The notes beneath the pieces are model-generated. The model was not told where the DNA came from, made no database searches, and saw only the letters and a program-made list of their open reading frames with translations. Positions 25,101-37,338 of a stretch of DNA of 64,000 bases are shown one piece after another. Source of the stretch: Rallus limicola (Eukaryota > Chordata > Aves > Gruiformes > Rallidae); assembly GCA_022605955.1 (NCBI GenBank), contig JAKCOZ010000007.1, positions 33,086,991-33,150,990 on the forward strand, in the 5' to 3' direction. The position numbers and the translations under genes are program-made. The stretch's first letter is position 1, and each line of letters begins with the position of its first letter.

Positions 25101-25784
25101 TTTCATTTTACCAGCCAGTATCAGGTTTGGGATGTCCCAAGCTAGTGTGCTCATGAGAGCTTACTGGACTCCCTGTGTGGTGGCTGAAATGTGCCTGCCA
25201 CATGCTTGATATTTTCTATGTGTGATTTGAGTTTAGACTTGCAATCTGAAAGTGGCTGATGCTCAAGAAAGGCTTATCTGTCCCTGTCTCGGTGGATCTA
25301 ACTGCCTTCTTGCTTGATCAATGACATATCATCTTCTTCACTGCTTCTCGTGCCAGATCTCCATATGCTGAGATTTTTCCAGCCTTTTCCCTTGCATGCT
25401 ACTCAGCAATGTCCTGGAACACAGGGATCAGGTGACTGAATGGACTGAAGATCATTGTCTCTACCTCAGACCCTACTCGCAGAAACACTGCCTGTGGCCT
25501 TGAGTCTCATCTGAGTGAGGCAATGGAATTTGACTATAAATTTCTGCTGGCTTGAGGTCTTCCAGATCCTGAGATCTCTCTGGAAACCTCCCTGCATCCT
25601 GGTAAGCTTCCTGCTAAGAATAATATCAAAAAAGACTGATTAGTTTCTTTCTCTTTTCAGTTCCACAATGGTAAAAAGATGTTATAGGGAACTAGTGTGA
25701 ATGGTGGCAGCATCAGGTTGGATGAAGGTTACTTGGTAGGTACAGATACCCAAGGCCACTCCTGATAAATGTACATCTGGCATG

Positions 25785-25960
25785 TTTTTAAAGACCTCCA
25801 GTGTAGAGGCGTCACAGCATCCTCAGGCAATTCCTGTGCTTTGCTATTCTTATCATTAGAAAGTATTTCCTAATGTCTGACGTAAATATTCCTTGCCACA
25901 AGCTGAACTCATTATTCTTGTCCTGCCCTCTATAACCAGAAGCTATTTCAGTAGTTACCT
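25785..25960 (-). mobile_element. Old CR1 LINE fragment
   Basis: The order of phrases TTTTTAAAGACCTCCAGTG, CAGCATCCTCAGGCAATTCC, TATTTCCTAATGTCTGA and then TTGTCCTGCCCTCTATAACC matches the minus-strand CR1 layout (coding C-terminal tail, then [15 protein letters not shown] region, then upstream ORF2). It is clearly more diverged than the other copies and lacks the 3' terminus. Boundaries are approximate. Confidence 0.75.
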
Positions 25961-26002
25961 GCTCACTTCCATTCCCACTGAATTAATTTTTGTCCTTTAA
26001 TT

Positions 26003-26007
26003 CTGAT
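26003..26007. repeat. Target-site duplication, left copy (CTGAT)
   Basis: CTGAT lies directly before the LTR starting at 26008 and is repeated exactly at 26924-26928. A 5-bp duplication is typical of avian ERVL- and other retroviral-type integrations. Confidence 0.85.
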
Positions 26008-26237
26008 TGTGGGGGTTTGACCATGGCTGGAGGCCAGATGCCCACCAAAGCTGCTCTTTCACTCCCCTTTTCAGCTGGACCGGGGAGAAAATATATATTG
26101 AGAGGCTCAGGAGACAAGATAAGGACAGGGAAAGATCATTCAGCGAGAATGTACCCACTGTAAACAGAGTGGGATGAGAAATTAAACCAAACCTTAAAAT
26201 ACCTTCCCCCACCCCTCCCTTCTTCACAGACTCAACT

Positions 26238-26243
26238 TTATTC
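26238..26243 (-). promoter_or_regulatory. Polyadenylation signal in the solo LTR
   Basis: AATAAA on the minus strand, about 230 bp from the LTR 3' end. This placement suits an R/U5 boundary. Whether it is used today is unknown. Confidence 0.5.
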
Positions 26244-26334
26244 ATGATTTCGCTCCCTACCTCCCCACAAGGTGTCATGGGGGAGATGGGGATGGGGGTT
26301 TCGGTCAGTTCCTAACAAGTTGTTTTCCTTCTTA

Positions 26335-26790
26335 GTGGGGGATCATTCCTCACACCCTTTCCCTGCTCCAGTGTGGGGTCCCACCCATAGGAGACAGTCT
26401 TCCACAAACTTCTCCAACATAAGTCCATTCCCACAGGGCTACAGCTCCTCACCAAGTACCCCAACATGGATCCCTTCCATGGGGTACCAACCTTCAGGTC
26501 CAGACCACTCCAGCCTGGTCACCCATGGGGTCACAAATACTCCCATCAAACATGCTCTGGTGTGAGCCTCTCTCTTCATGGGCTGCAGGTCCTGCCAGGA
26601 CCTTGTTCCAATGCAGGCTTGCCACCAGGTCACAGCATCCTTCATGTGTCTACACCTACTCCAGTGTAGTGTTCTCCATAGGCTGTAGGTGGGCTCTCTA
26701 TTCCCCATTATCTTCCATGCGCTGTAGGGGAAAACCTGTTCCACCATGGTCTTCTCCATGGGCTGCAGGGGAAACTCTTTCTCCGGTGCC
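26335..26790 (-). repeat. Degenerate tandem motif array inside the LTR
   Basis: Variants of a CATGGG-CTGCAGG motif recur near 26476, 26522, 26575, 26671, 26715 and 26755, spaced roughly 40-100 bp apart. The array lies upstream of the polyadenylation signal in element orientation, so it falls within U3, where such repeats can act as enhancer units in retroviral LTRs. That role is an inference. Confidence 0.65.
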
Positions 26791-26923
26791 TGGAGTGCCT
26801 CCTCCCCCCCTTCATTGGTATTGGCTCTGTCAGACCTAGGGGAAGCTTCTATCAGCTTCTTGCGGAAGCCAGCCCTGCAGCACCACCAACGCCACCAAAA
26901 CCTTGCTATGCAAGCTCACAACA

Positions 26924-26928
26924 CTGAT
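26924..26928. repeat. Target-site duplication, right copy (CTGAT)
   Basis: Exact match to 26003-26007, bounding the solo LTR. Confidence 0.85.
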
Positions 26929-27476
26929 GAAAAACTAGCCAGTGGAACAGACATGTTTACAAATATTCCTCAAAACTTTACTGTTTCTTGGCATTAGGAA
27001 CCAAAACCATCATGTGCTGCTGTTTTCAAAATGCAATCATCTTCAAATGTACAGGGATCAGAAGAGATGTTTAAGGCTAAAGCAGGCATAGACAGTTCAG
27101 GTGGATCAGCAAACATGTAGTTACGTAATGCCCAAAAGGTAGAAGGTTGGTTTATTTTGTGCACATTTGGTATCTGATCAAAAGTCTTCTGAAGATAATG
27201 AGGCTGTGTGTACTTTGTCACTTAGGACTGGACCAACAAATCTTTCAAGACTTACTGGCACCTATAACACTCTGTCAAACCAAACCTTTCTCTTGGAGCA
27301 GCAAATTTCAGTGTATGTTGCATACCTTAACATGAACCCTGGACTTGAGCTGTTCCCTGCTAGGTACCTCAGTCTTGACGCTTCCTAGCACACAGGCTGT
27401 GGAAGACATCCATCTCTCTGAGCATCAGGTAGCATCAGGTAGCATCAGGTAGTATCAGGTGTAGTTCCTGCTACTT
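26929..27476. other. Unique spacer between LTR and CR1
   Basis: No gene is seen. It contains the 10-bp tandem array at 27421-27460. Confidence 0.6.
27421..27460. repeat. 10-bp tandem array, four copies
   Basis: AGCATCAGGT is repeated four times in register; the last copy has C to T at its fourth base. It lies 16 bp before the CR1 3' end at 27477. The near-identity of the units suggests recent expansion. Confidence 0.95.
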
Positions 27477-28330
27477 ATCATAGAATCACAGAATGGTTTG
27501 GATTAGAAGGGATCTTCAAAGATCACCTAGTCCAAATCCCCTGCTATGGGCAGAGACATTTTTCGCTAGATCAGGTTACTCAAACCTGACCCAATCTGAC
27601 CTTACATCCGGCCTGACCTTGAACAGATCCAGAGATGGAGCATTCACAACTCTTGGAAACTTGTTCCAGGGTATTATCACCCTCATCACAAAAAAATTCT
27701 TTCATATATCTAATCTAGATCTACTCTCTTTTAAATTTAAAACTCTTGCCTCTTGCCCTGTCACTACAGGACCTGGTAAAAAGCCTCTTTCCATCTTTCC
27801 TGTAGGCCCTTCAGATACCGTAAGGCTGCTATAAGGTCTCCCTGGAGCCTTCTCCAGGCTGAACAAGCCCAAATCTTTCAGCCTGTCTTCACAGAAGAGG
27901 TGCTCCAGCCCTCTGATTATCTTTGTGGACTTCTCTGGACCCCATCTAACAGGTCTGTTTTTTTCTTGTACTAGACACTTGAGCTGGACACAGTACTGCA
28001 GGTGGGGTCTCACAAGAGCAGAGTAGAGGGGCAGAATCACCTCCCTTGACCTGCTGGTCACACTGGTTTGATGGTTTGCTTTCTGGGCTGCAAGTGCACA
28101 TTGCTGGCTCATATTTAAATTTTCTTCTACCAATATCCTCAAGCCCTTCTTTGCATGGCTGCCATCAAAACATTCATGACCCTGCATGTATTGGTACTGA
28201 GGATTTCCTGAACTCCCCATGTGTAAGCCTTGCATTTGGTCTTGTTGAACTTCATGCATTTTTCATGGTCCCACCTCTCCAGCCTGTCAAAGTCCCTCTG
28301 GATGGCACCCCTTCCCTCAAGCCTATCATA
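27477..28330 (-). mobile_element. CR1 LINE, 850-bp 3' portion with ORF2 remnants
   Basis: It begins ATCATAGAATCACAGAATGG, the reverse-complemented CR1 3' end. The minus strand carries long ORF2 remnants. Frame 28259-27702 (185 codons) includes NMSQQCALAAQKA, REVILPLYSALVRPHLQYC and DLGLFSLEKA. Frame 28441-28139 includes QRDFDRLERW and KCMKFNKTKCK. These blocks follow the CR1 order downstream of the reverse-transcriptase catalytic core, but they sit in different frames, so indels have broken the gene. The catalytic core itself is missing (5' truncation near 28330). Some duplicated AACCTGACC-like phrases in the 3' part (27580-27625) look like a small insertion or local slippage. Confidence 0.93.
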
Positions 28331-29460
28331 CATTCTTGTTATCTTTTTATCAGAGACTGTGTCAATACAGTAGACAAGTTCACATGACCAAAGATACTCA
28401 TCTCTTTGATCTGTGTGGCACGCTGTCTGTGTTAATTGCATTGACTAATTCGCTGCTTGCTATGAAAGGAGCCCAGAGTGATTTGTGCAGATGTAGATGC
28501 CTTCATTCAAGACATCTACAATTAGTCATAAGTATCCCTCATGTAAAATGAATCCACAAGTATTCAATGCCAAACCTCAGGCAGCAATACTGATATAAGG
28601 TGTAAGACTGATAAGGTTTGCTGTTCTTTCATTTGCTTTTGACTCACTTGATAGCACAGACACAGATGGAGTTTTCCCTCCATTTTAGAGGGCTCTGCAT
28701 AGTCTCTAGATCACAAAATTCAGTTTGCAGAAAGTCTGTTGGTCTTTGAATGATAAAGAAAAAGAAATGGACTAACTTAACAGTGCAAGGGTGCCTCACA
28801 GTCATAGTTGGAATCGGAGAATGGATGTGCAGATTTGAGGGCTTTGTTCTGCAGAAGGGCAAACCACTACCAGCTTGCTTCAGAAGTTCCTTTGAGTGCT
28901 TTCTACATTGTAAATTCATCCAGTATTAAGTTTGGTAAGATTTAGCTACCAAACAAATCTCATGATTGTTTACATGTACACCGCAAACTGTGATTGAGAA
29001 TAAAGAGGAAATATGTTCTGTGGTAGGTCCTCCTTGTCATCTCACTTTATTTTGACAACAATGTGAGACCCTAAGTTTCTGCCCAGGTATTTTTGCAGCT
29101 GTGTTTAAATCAAACATTAACTTTCTTTCAGCAACACAACTACTATGTTTTTTCAACCACTCACTAAGTCATGGATGTTTCCTGGAAGAGTGAGATGGTT
29201 AGTATCTTGTGTTTGTTTAAAGTGTTGTTGCTGTATCTTTATTTTCCACCGTGAGGGGGTTTCTCTACTTGTCTGTAAACAAGTTGTTTGGATCCTGTAC
29301 ATTAGGACTCACTGCTTTTCTTCATTGTGTTTCATAGCTCTTTTATTTGCAGCACACTAAAACTGCTGCAGAAACTTTTATGAGGCAGAGTTTGCCACAC
29401 ATTTACATGGGAGAATCCCAAAGACTAGAAATACAGATGAAAAGTTTCCATTGAAGAATT

Positions 29461-29498
29461 AAGCAGAACAAAGCAGAACATCTCTGCTTTCTGCTTTA
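29461..29498. repeat. 10-bp tandem duplication followed by its inverted copy
   Basis: AAGCAGAACA occurs twice in tandem (29461-29480) and is followed by TCTCTGCTTTCTGCTTTAC, which pairs with it. The inner stem AAAGCAGA / TCTGCTTT has 8 perfect pairs around a 5-nt loop, and the outer arm AAGCAG / CTGCTT pairs after a small bulge. It could arise by templated mutation. Confidence 0.8.
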
Positions 29499-32400
29499 CT
29501 TTATGCAGACTCTGGATGAAGTATTATATTGTTAATGCTGCTATTTAGATAGATCTTGATGGATGTACTTGAAGCACTAGGTATCTTGATTCACAGATAT
29601 ATTCTAAGCAAGGCTATTTCTGTGACATTGACTTGAACTTGAAATTGGAAGTGTCAGTTGAAGTATTTTGCTGTTTTCTATCTAGTTGGCTGCAATTTAT
29701 CCATATGAAATCTGATCTGATCACCTAAGGACCCTAACTGGAGGAAAAGAAAAATTTTATCACAAGGAATCTTCTCAGAATACTTTCCAGAATGTGTAAA
29801 AGTCTTCAGTGGTGGGTTGTCCTCCTTGTACTTGTGGATGAGATATTTTTGCTGCAGCAAATCTGCAGTATTAAGGTGCATGTTTGTCTTTTCTCTGTCT
29901 GTCCTGCCCTACAGGTTTCTGCTAGGAGATGAAAGCTTCTCATTGCACCTGTGATCTTATTTTGGCTCTGTCCAGAAGTTTCCACCAATTTCAGACTATG
30001 AAACAAAGTAGGATATAGTCTCCTGACCAGTTCACAGTCTACTGCTGCTCTTTTTGTCTCTGTCAAGAAAAGGGTAGAGATGTCTTTGAGGCTCCAAACT
30101 CCTTCCTGACTCAGTACCGAGGCTGCTGCAAGTTGTCCCTCATCTTACTTGACTCATTTTCACCTGACATCCAGAACTGATTTTAACAAATCTATCCCAG
30201 TTTAAGCTCCACTTTCCGGTTCCTTTGTCCCCCTGCCTTTTCCTAACCATCTTGCTCAGGAGATGTTTGGGCATGGTTTTCAGCTGGAGATGGTGTTATT
30301 ATCTCACTGTGTTTCTTCTGTTGGTGAGTAAGTGCAAGGGAAGTCATAGTCTCTTGTCATTAGCCTGGGACTCAGACCTGCCATTGCTGTCTGCCCTCAC
30401 ATTGCCTCCTAAGTGTTTCAACCACAATATAGCCCCAGAGAAGGCCCTGTGGGGCTGGGAAAGGGAGAAGGACTGTAGGTTTATATCTAAATATCTGAAT
30501 TTTGTTAATTCTCTCTTTTTTCTCAGAAAGAGCAATTTTCTTGTTCTAAGGAGAGTCAGTCCTCCTGGCCACTCCTTTTAGCTGTTGCTTCATGTCTGAA
30601 CTCCGGGAAGTAGTGAGCAAATTAAAATGATAGTCCCCATCACGTGCTCAACTTGGAAGTTGGCTGATTACTTCATTCCCATCCCCAGCACTGGAAAAGG
30701 GCCTCAGTAATGACTTCAGGTGAGAGGAGAACAGCTTCAAACCTGCCTTCATGATGCTAAGCTCAATGAAAACAACATTAAACCACAAGACACAGTAAGG
30801 TTCAAAGTTGTTCTTCAGCTGGAAACTCTGGAGAAACAGTAAATACAAACCCTGCTTTTGCCAGGGACTTGTTTTGTGTTTTTTCTTAACAAATCTGTCC
30901 TTTAGAACTGAACCCTGCACTCCCCAGCATGCAATGGTAGCCTGAACCACAGACTCTGTTGTGACAAAAACGGCTCAGAGAGAGGCAGGATGTAGCAGTC
31001 GCCCATACCTTCAACTGTGTATTTTTAAACATCAGTAAATAGATGTTTTTTAGGGAAAAGGAGTGTGAATAAGCACTGTTCCCAATACCTTCCTCAAGGG
31101 TAGGCAGCTGCTCCTGGCTTGGGCTTCCCGCTGCAGACACCACACTGGGCCAACTGTGGCAGCATGCTTTGGCAGTAGTGGGCAGGTGTTTCTGGCTCCT
31201 AGGTCTTGTTTCCCACAAAGCATCTTGCTTATTTATGATGCCAGGACTTTCAAGTTCATGCTGTGTTCATGCATCCTGTCAAAGTTACCAGCTCTGCATC
31301 GGGTGAGAATTTCGCCTCTCTAAAAGGAAGCTGCTGGCATCCAGGAGACATTTTCATGGCAGCATTTCAAATTTCCCATTATGCATGAGAGCCAGGGGCT
31401 TCTGAGATTAGCAAAATTCCCCCAAAATAGTTTTCTCCTTTAACCCTTACCCCAGATCTCTCTATGCCAAGAAATAAATAAAATTTTCTTCCTGATATTC
31501 CTATGTGTCACGCCCATTATGACATCCTTCTACAGGACCATCCCTGTGCGTGAGGAGAAAAGTGAGTCTGAAGTGAGTTTACTTGGTCTGACTCTGGCCA
31601 AGATTTCTGCCACCAGTTACTCCCACATGTCGCCATAGGTAGACATGAAACTAGAGTTAAGGTTTATCTTCTGTCAAAAGGGCTCAAAGTGTCTGAATCA
31701 AGAGACTAGGGTTAGAGAAGAACACAGTGTGTGCTTGTGAGTTTGCTTAATTCACAAGTCAACAACAGCATCATTTCTATGCCAGGCACACAAATACCTT
31801 TTGCAAACCTTCCCCTGTGATTAATATACTGAAGAATGTGTCAGATGCAGTTGGTGCTATGGCAGAGTTATAGTCACTGGAGGGGGTGTCGGCTCATGTG
31901 AAGATCTCAGGGGATATTTATCAACTCTGGTCTCCAGAAGGGTGGGCTTACACCAGCCCTCTGCCTCACGCACTCCTACCAGAGCACCCAGCTGCCTACG
32001 TGTACAGGGATGCTTGCTCTCTCTTTGGGAATCAAACGTCTAGCACAAGGTTGCAGGGCCAGCCCCTTGGCATGTTAAATATGCAGTGGCTGTAGTTTCA
32101 CAGATTTTCTGTCATTTTTGTCAGTCTGAGACTTTGAACACTGACTGTGATGATTATGGAATTTTAAAACAGGTTTGTGCTTTCATTCCAACTATATAGT
32201 CTTAGGAAGTTTGAAAGACACGTTCTGTACACTCTGTAGGAAAAGTCAACACTCATAATTCATTTGAGTTACTATGTGCCTTCCTTGACATGAGTACTGG
32301 AAGCAGAAAGCCAGGTGGAGTCTAAGCTTTACCAATGTTTGGAAGCTGGGTATGTTATACCCATGAAAGGGGACTGTTAGATACATATCACGCATGCATG

Positions 32401-35400
32401 ATGACACAAAATGGTCAAGGTTGACCAGTCTCCTTTGCAGGTGATGTTTTTCCAAGATGTTTTTTTAAGGTTGCGCAAGGAACAGGAATCTCACATGTAA
32501 TGTGAAGAAAGCTGCCCCTTTAAAAATCAGCCTCGTGATGCTGCCTGTCATGTGAAAGTTTCAGCTGAATGCTAATGAGGAAAATCTGTTTTCAGTGAAG
32601 CCAATGTAAACTCAGGGAAATTTAACTGGGATTGTTGAAGTCACTTCAGATTTGCACCATAGCATAGGCTTGATTGGAACATTTGCTTTCATGTAACTTT
32701 TGCGGCTTTATTCCATTCATTATACATGACCATAATTTATGGAGGTTCCACATGCACATGCAAGTTAAGGCAATTTGGCTTCTTTTATTAAGCTATGAGT
32801 CTGTTTTATAATCAAAGTAAATCAGGCTCATTTGCACACCAAAAAATCTTGGTGTGGATTTCTGTCTGTGGGAGTGGAGACAAAGTATCTTGCTTGCTGA
32901 CTCAAGCCAAACTATGCATTTAGCTTACCCAGTCAATTTTCATGGTGACTCAGTACAATTCATTTGCTCTAGTGAGATATGCAAATGCTAATTTTTGAGA
33001 GCTGTATTTGAATTTAATTCTTACCAACGCATGTACAAATTAATGTAGAAGGACTTGAGTAAAGTTACACTGGAGTTTCACCATGATACTTAAGAATTGA
33101 GTATGGCTTGAGACAAGGGAGAGGAGAAACCACAAAGTAGATCACATCACAAAGCTGTAAATTTCCACATTAGCTTTGTCCTGGCTGCTACTTAGTATGT
33201 TCTGACTAGCTGGCTGTCCCAGAGCAAAAGCACTGAGTGAAGATGTCTGAGTACTGACATGAATGACAGGAAGCCTGAGGTCCTATCTCATCTCTGACCC
33301 TTTAAATGCTGCACTGAATAAAGGCACAACCCCTGTTCTTTTGTCTGCTGCGTGAGCTAAAACTCAATAGCTCAGAGCTAGTTGCAGACTCATTGTGGTT
33401 CTCACCAAATTACTGTGTTTCGTTATATTAAAGGCTAAATTATTCCTTAAAGGATGGACTCTGTACTAGGAATAGTAGGAATTTCATTGCTGAGGAGGCA
33501 GGTCCACCTGACATTTAGCTGAAGGGAGGCAGCCTGCATCCTTACGCACAGGGTAGAGTTGTGCCCAGCTTGCCATGTGCTATATTCTGTTTACCTGACC
33601 CTGCCTGCTGCACCCAGACTTGCCCCACGTATCTCCCAGGTTGGAAGGAGTGGGGCAATCCTGTTCCTTCCCTAAGCAGTAGGGTGAAAGGCTCCTGGCT
33701 CTAAAGAGCTTTATTGGAGTTAGATGATCCTATGTGGGCAGAACCATGAATGCATTTATGAGTATAGTTTAGGAAAAAAAAAATCTCTGAGAGGTGTCTG
33801 AAATCTCTTTCTAGGTGACACATTATCCTAGATAAAGTTTTAAGAATTGGCAAGCTCTCTGTAGACCTGATGTTAGATTGCCATCATATCAAAGATGATC
33901 ATGGAGAGGTGGTGTACTTCTTTCCAGGCTCTGAGTTCTGTGGTACCTTTTTTTTCTTTAATAGAAACTTTAGTCCTTGCTGGTCTCTGGGCCCTCCATA
34001 AGGGGATGACTCTTACAGAGGCCTCTCTGGGGTTGTCTGTCCTATTTCTGTGTGGCAAAGTGGGTTTTCATTCCTTTTCACTTCATGGTTAGTACTATGA
34101 AGCCTTCATTATAGAAAATCTCCGCCTTCTTCCCAGGATAGCAAGGAGAGGTTAAAAGACAACCATATTCAAATTTTAGAGACAGCAGAGAGTATTTTAT
34201 TAGTGAGGCCTTTTCACTCCTTGGGTACTCTCCTGAGTGGGGTCAACATCTGACCATTGCTGCAGAGATTGCATCTCAAAAAGCAATTTACTAATGGAAA
34301 GGCATCTTTCCACAAAAATCATTCAAAGATATCACTGTCTATCAAAACAATGAATATGTGAACAGATAAAAATGAAACACCATAAATAAAGCATGAACCA
34401 TCTTATTGCATCTTGCCACAGGTCAGCCTAAAAGAGTTGACAGCTCTTGGAAAGGCTTTGCAAAACATTTCAGCATTAAACAACTGTAGCTTTGACTCCT
34501 AAATGCCTTTGTTTATCTGGGCCAACATCCAGAACTCATACAAAATAATTATCTACCAACACACAGACTGTTTTCATGCAACCCCTAGACATACACATAG
34601 CCATATGAGATCCTTATTACTCTCTTAGAACTGTCCTGTGGAGTTGACTGTTGCCTTTGAACAAGGTTAATGAATGCTTGATCCTGAAGCTAATGGCAGC
34701 TCCATTCTTGAGCTAGGATTTTTCAGATAAGACACCCTATTTTATCACTGAGAAACAGGTCAGGAGAAGATATTTACAAATTCTGAAGACCTGACATTGC
34801 CCCATTACAGATATTCTTGCTACATTGGTTTTAATGTGTCTGCATAATAACAATAGTCCGTAGTGAGTAGTGAGTAGCGCCATCCAAATCTTTGTGACTA
34901 ATATTCTGCAGAGAAAGAATTATGCACTGGGAAACTCTCATTTTCCCACATTATTTAGCTTACTGTTTTGAAAAACTGAGGACTTTTCAATTCCAGCTGG
35001 ATAAGAAGTTCTTCATTCCTAGCGCTCTACTCTTCATGTTGCTTTTGTGCATTTTTAAGCAGCCACGCTGCATTTCAGGGATGACATGTGAAGTGCTTTC
35101 AACACAGATGTAGCTGTGTACACACAGCACATAGGGGTCTGGAAACCATCTTGAAAGATATAGAAAAGACACTGCAGCACAGTGTATATACTGCTGGAAT
35201 AGGATCTAGGAGACCTGGCATTTATTTTTGGCTCTGCCACAGACCTCACATGTGGCTTTAAGCAGAGAAGTCACCTCACTTATGAGCCTCTGTCTATTCC
35301 ATTTAGCCTGTAGATTGGTTTAAGAACTCTGATACTTAGCATAGTACTTAAAATGATGTGTCACCTTTCAGATGGGTACATGACATGGCTAATAAAAATC

Positions 35401-37312
35401 TCTTAGGGGTCCATAATTGTGTTGATTGCTCATTCCTTGAATTTAATACACCATTATTATCATAATCATTATTATTGTTAAATTTTAGACTTAGATTTTT
35501 TTTTTTGTAGTGGTATTGCTCCATTTTCATTGCTTTTTACTGAGGAAGAAGTTCCCTTTTAAAAACTCATAAGGCATCAACTTCCTTGGGTGAAGAAAGT
35601 ATGTCATCTAAAACTCATCACTACTGAACTCCCCACCAAATAAAAGCAATAGCTACACTGTTGATGCACAAGACTCAGTGTAAATGTAAAATGACAAATA
35701 AACCCAACTGCAGCATACCGTGCAGTAAAGACAAATGTCAATAGAAGTTTGGAATATTCTAATTTTCTGTTAAGGGAAAGAGCACAGCTAAGTCCTGCCA
35801 TGCATTTCATTTCACACACACAGAAACGGCATGCTGTGCAGAAGAAAGACATATGTGAATCATGTGAGAAAAATTTTAGAAGCCCAGCTAATTGGCAAGA
35901 CAATTAAAACAGGGGGAAAACAGGTCAGAACTAGTCTGAGTTACTATTTGTTCAAACTCTCCAAAGGCAGGTTTAAGAAGAGAATAAGCTACCTTGAGGG
36001 CAAGGGCAGGATGGATTTAGGTGTGCTCAGAATGCGTGTCATTCTCTGTAAAAGAAATCACTAGTAGGGCTATAGCTGATAATGAGCCAAATCCTTGGCC
36101 TGGATTTCAAGGCACAGATGAATACGCAGGGATGGGGAGAGCCTTTGAATTTCATTCCTCACTTTCTCTTCTGTGAGAGCTGTGGAGGTTCCTACAGACA
36201 TTTCATTCAGCTGAATAATCATTAATACCACGGGGAAGCTCTGTGTCAGCTATAACACTTTCAAGATACAGCCTCAGTGTCCAAATGAGGTAGGGTTATA
36301 GACTGCTATTAGGATGGGATTTGTGACCATCTCATATGGGTCCTTCTTGGCGACTAGGAAATCTAGCCCTTTTCCTGACATGATTTTCATTGAGTCAAAT
36401 AGCAGGGTAATATATACTGAGATGGCTGTTGAGATCATAATTGAGTAAAACTTGCAGGACTTGACCCAGGAACAATGAGACACATCCCACCAAATGGACG
36501 GAGCAGAAAGCTCACATCCAATATCAGCATTTTTACTCTGTTACATATTCCTCCCATCTTGAGAGCTTCAAAACATTTGTAGTGATTTTGTGAAAACAAA
36601 CATGACTGGTGCAAGATTTGTGGTGAAACCACTGAACATTTGCGGTATTTTCTATTTGGACAGAAACCTCATGAAATGATATTTTAAGAGTAAGTCTGAA
36701 TTTTTCAGAGCTCATGCAAATTAGAAAGAAAATGTCCAAAGATCCAGCTCATAATTTTACTTATTCAGGTGTTGCTTAGGTAGAGCTCCGCTGCTGTAAA
36801 TGCTGTCAAGCTGCAGTTACACCAACACAGATCAGAATGAGATAAAGTCACAGGAATGAAACCTGGAGATATTCTTGAGATCTCAGCATGATCTGTCTCA
36901 GTTAAATATATGTCAAAGATGCATTGAATGCTTCTCTAGTAAAAATGCAGTCCCAAACCTCTTTTGTCTAAAAAGGAAACTCACTGATTTATTGTGCTGA
37001 GTTATAGTCTGTCTCTATAGATCATGAAAACGAGAATGCTTCTCTCAACAGCTGTATTCATCAGCCTTTACCAGCCATATGAAGAGTACATCTTTTTAAA
37101 TTCAGTCATTTTTCTATTTAGATGTGGTTGAAGAGATCCAAGCTTGATGTGTTACTTAAGTACTTGGGAAAAGCATTTGCTACACACTCCATACAAAAGA
37201 CATAGAAGTCATTGGTTTTACAGCATAAAGACATAAATAACAATTTTAGAAATGATCTTCAATTATGTTGAGTAGTAAAAAGCAATCTAACGTACTCCCA
37301 ATTTATTCCCAT

Positions 37313-37338
37313 GATTATCATCTTAACTGATGATAATC
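37313..37338. repeat. Perfect 10-bp inverted repeat, 6-nt loop
   Basis: GATTATCATC (37313-37322), loop TTAACT, then GATGATAATC (37329-37338). All ten pairs match. The arms contain GATTA/TAATC homeobox-like words in both orientations. It is too short for a microRNA precursor. Confidence 0.9.

Larger units (their letters stand above)
15173..25784. other. Long unique noncoding stretch, no gene or clear transposon
   Basis: About 10.6 kb without a recognised repeat element or exon. It contains pyrimidine-rich tracts (15885-15917), an AT-rich tandem near 16890-16915, an A-rich tandem at 18630-18660, a G-quadruplex motif at 19363-19380 and a T-rich pseudo-tandem at 25060-25100. The longest open frame is 172 codons on the minus strand (20029-19511). 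It matches no family I know and is described in findings. Confidence 0.55.
26008..26923 (-). mobile_element. Solo LTR of an avian endogenous retrovirus
   Basis: A 916-bp element that, read on the minus strand, starts TGTTGTGAGC and ends AACCCCCACA, giving the TG...CA termini of an LTR. CTGAT flanks it on both sides without mismatch. No internal gag-pol-env sequence, primer-binding site or second LTR is present, so it is a solo LTR left by recombination between the two LTRs of a provirus. The middle (about 26335-26790) is an array of degenerate repeats built on CCATGGGCTGCAGG-like motifs, which I recognise from an LTR family abundant in neoavian birds. The minus strand has AATAAA at 26243-26238. 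ORFs inside it are chance. The superfamily (ERVL-like) is tentative. Confidence 0.9.

Noticed and set aside
26272..26839. Several open frames of about 100 codons on both strands
   Set aside because: They fall within the repetitive U3 of the solo LTR and reflect its low stop-codon density.
28046..28387. 113-codon plus-strand open frame
   Set aside because: Antisense of the CR1 ORF2 remnant at 27477-28330.
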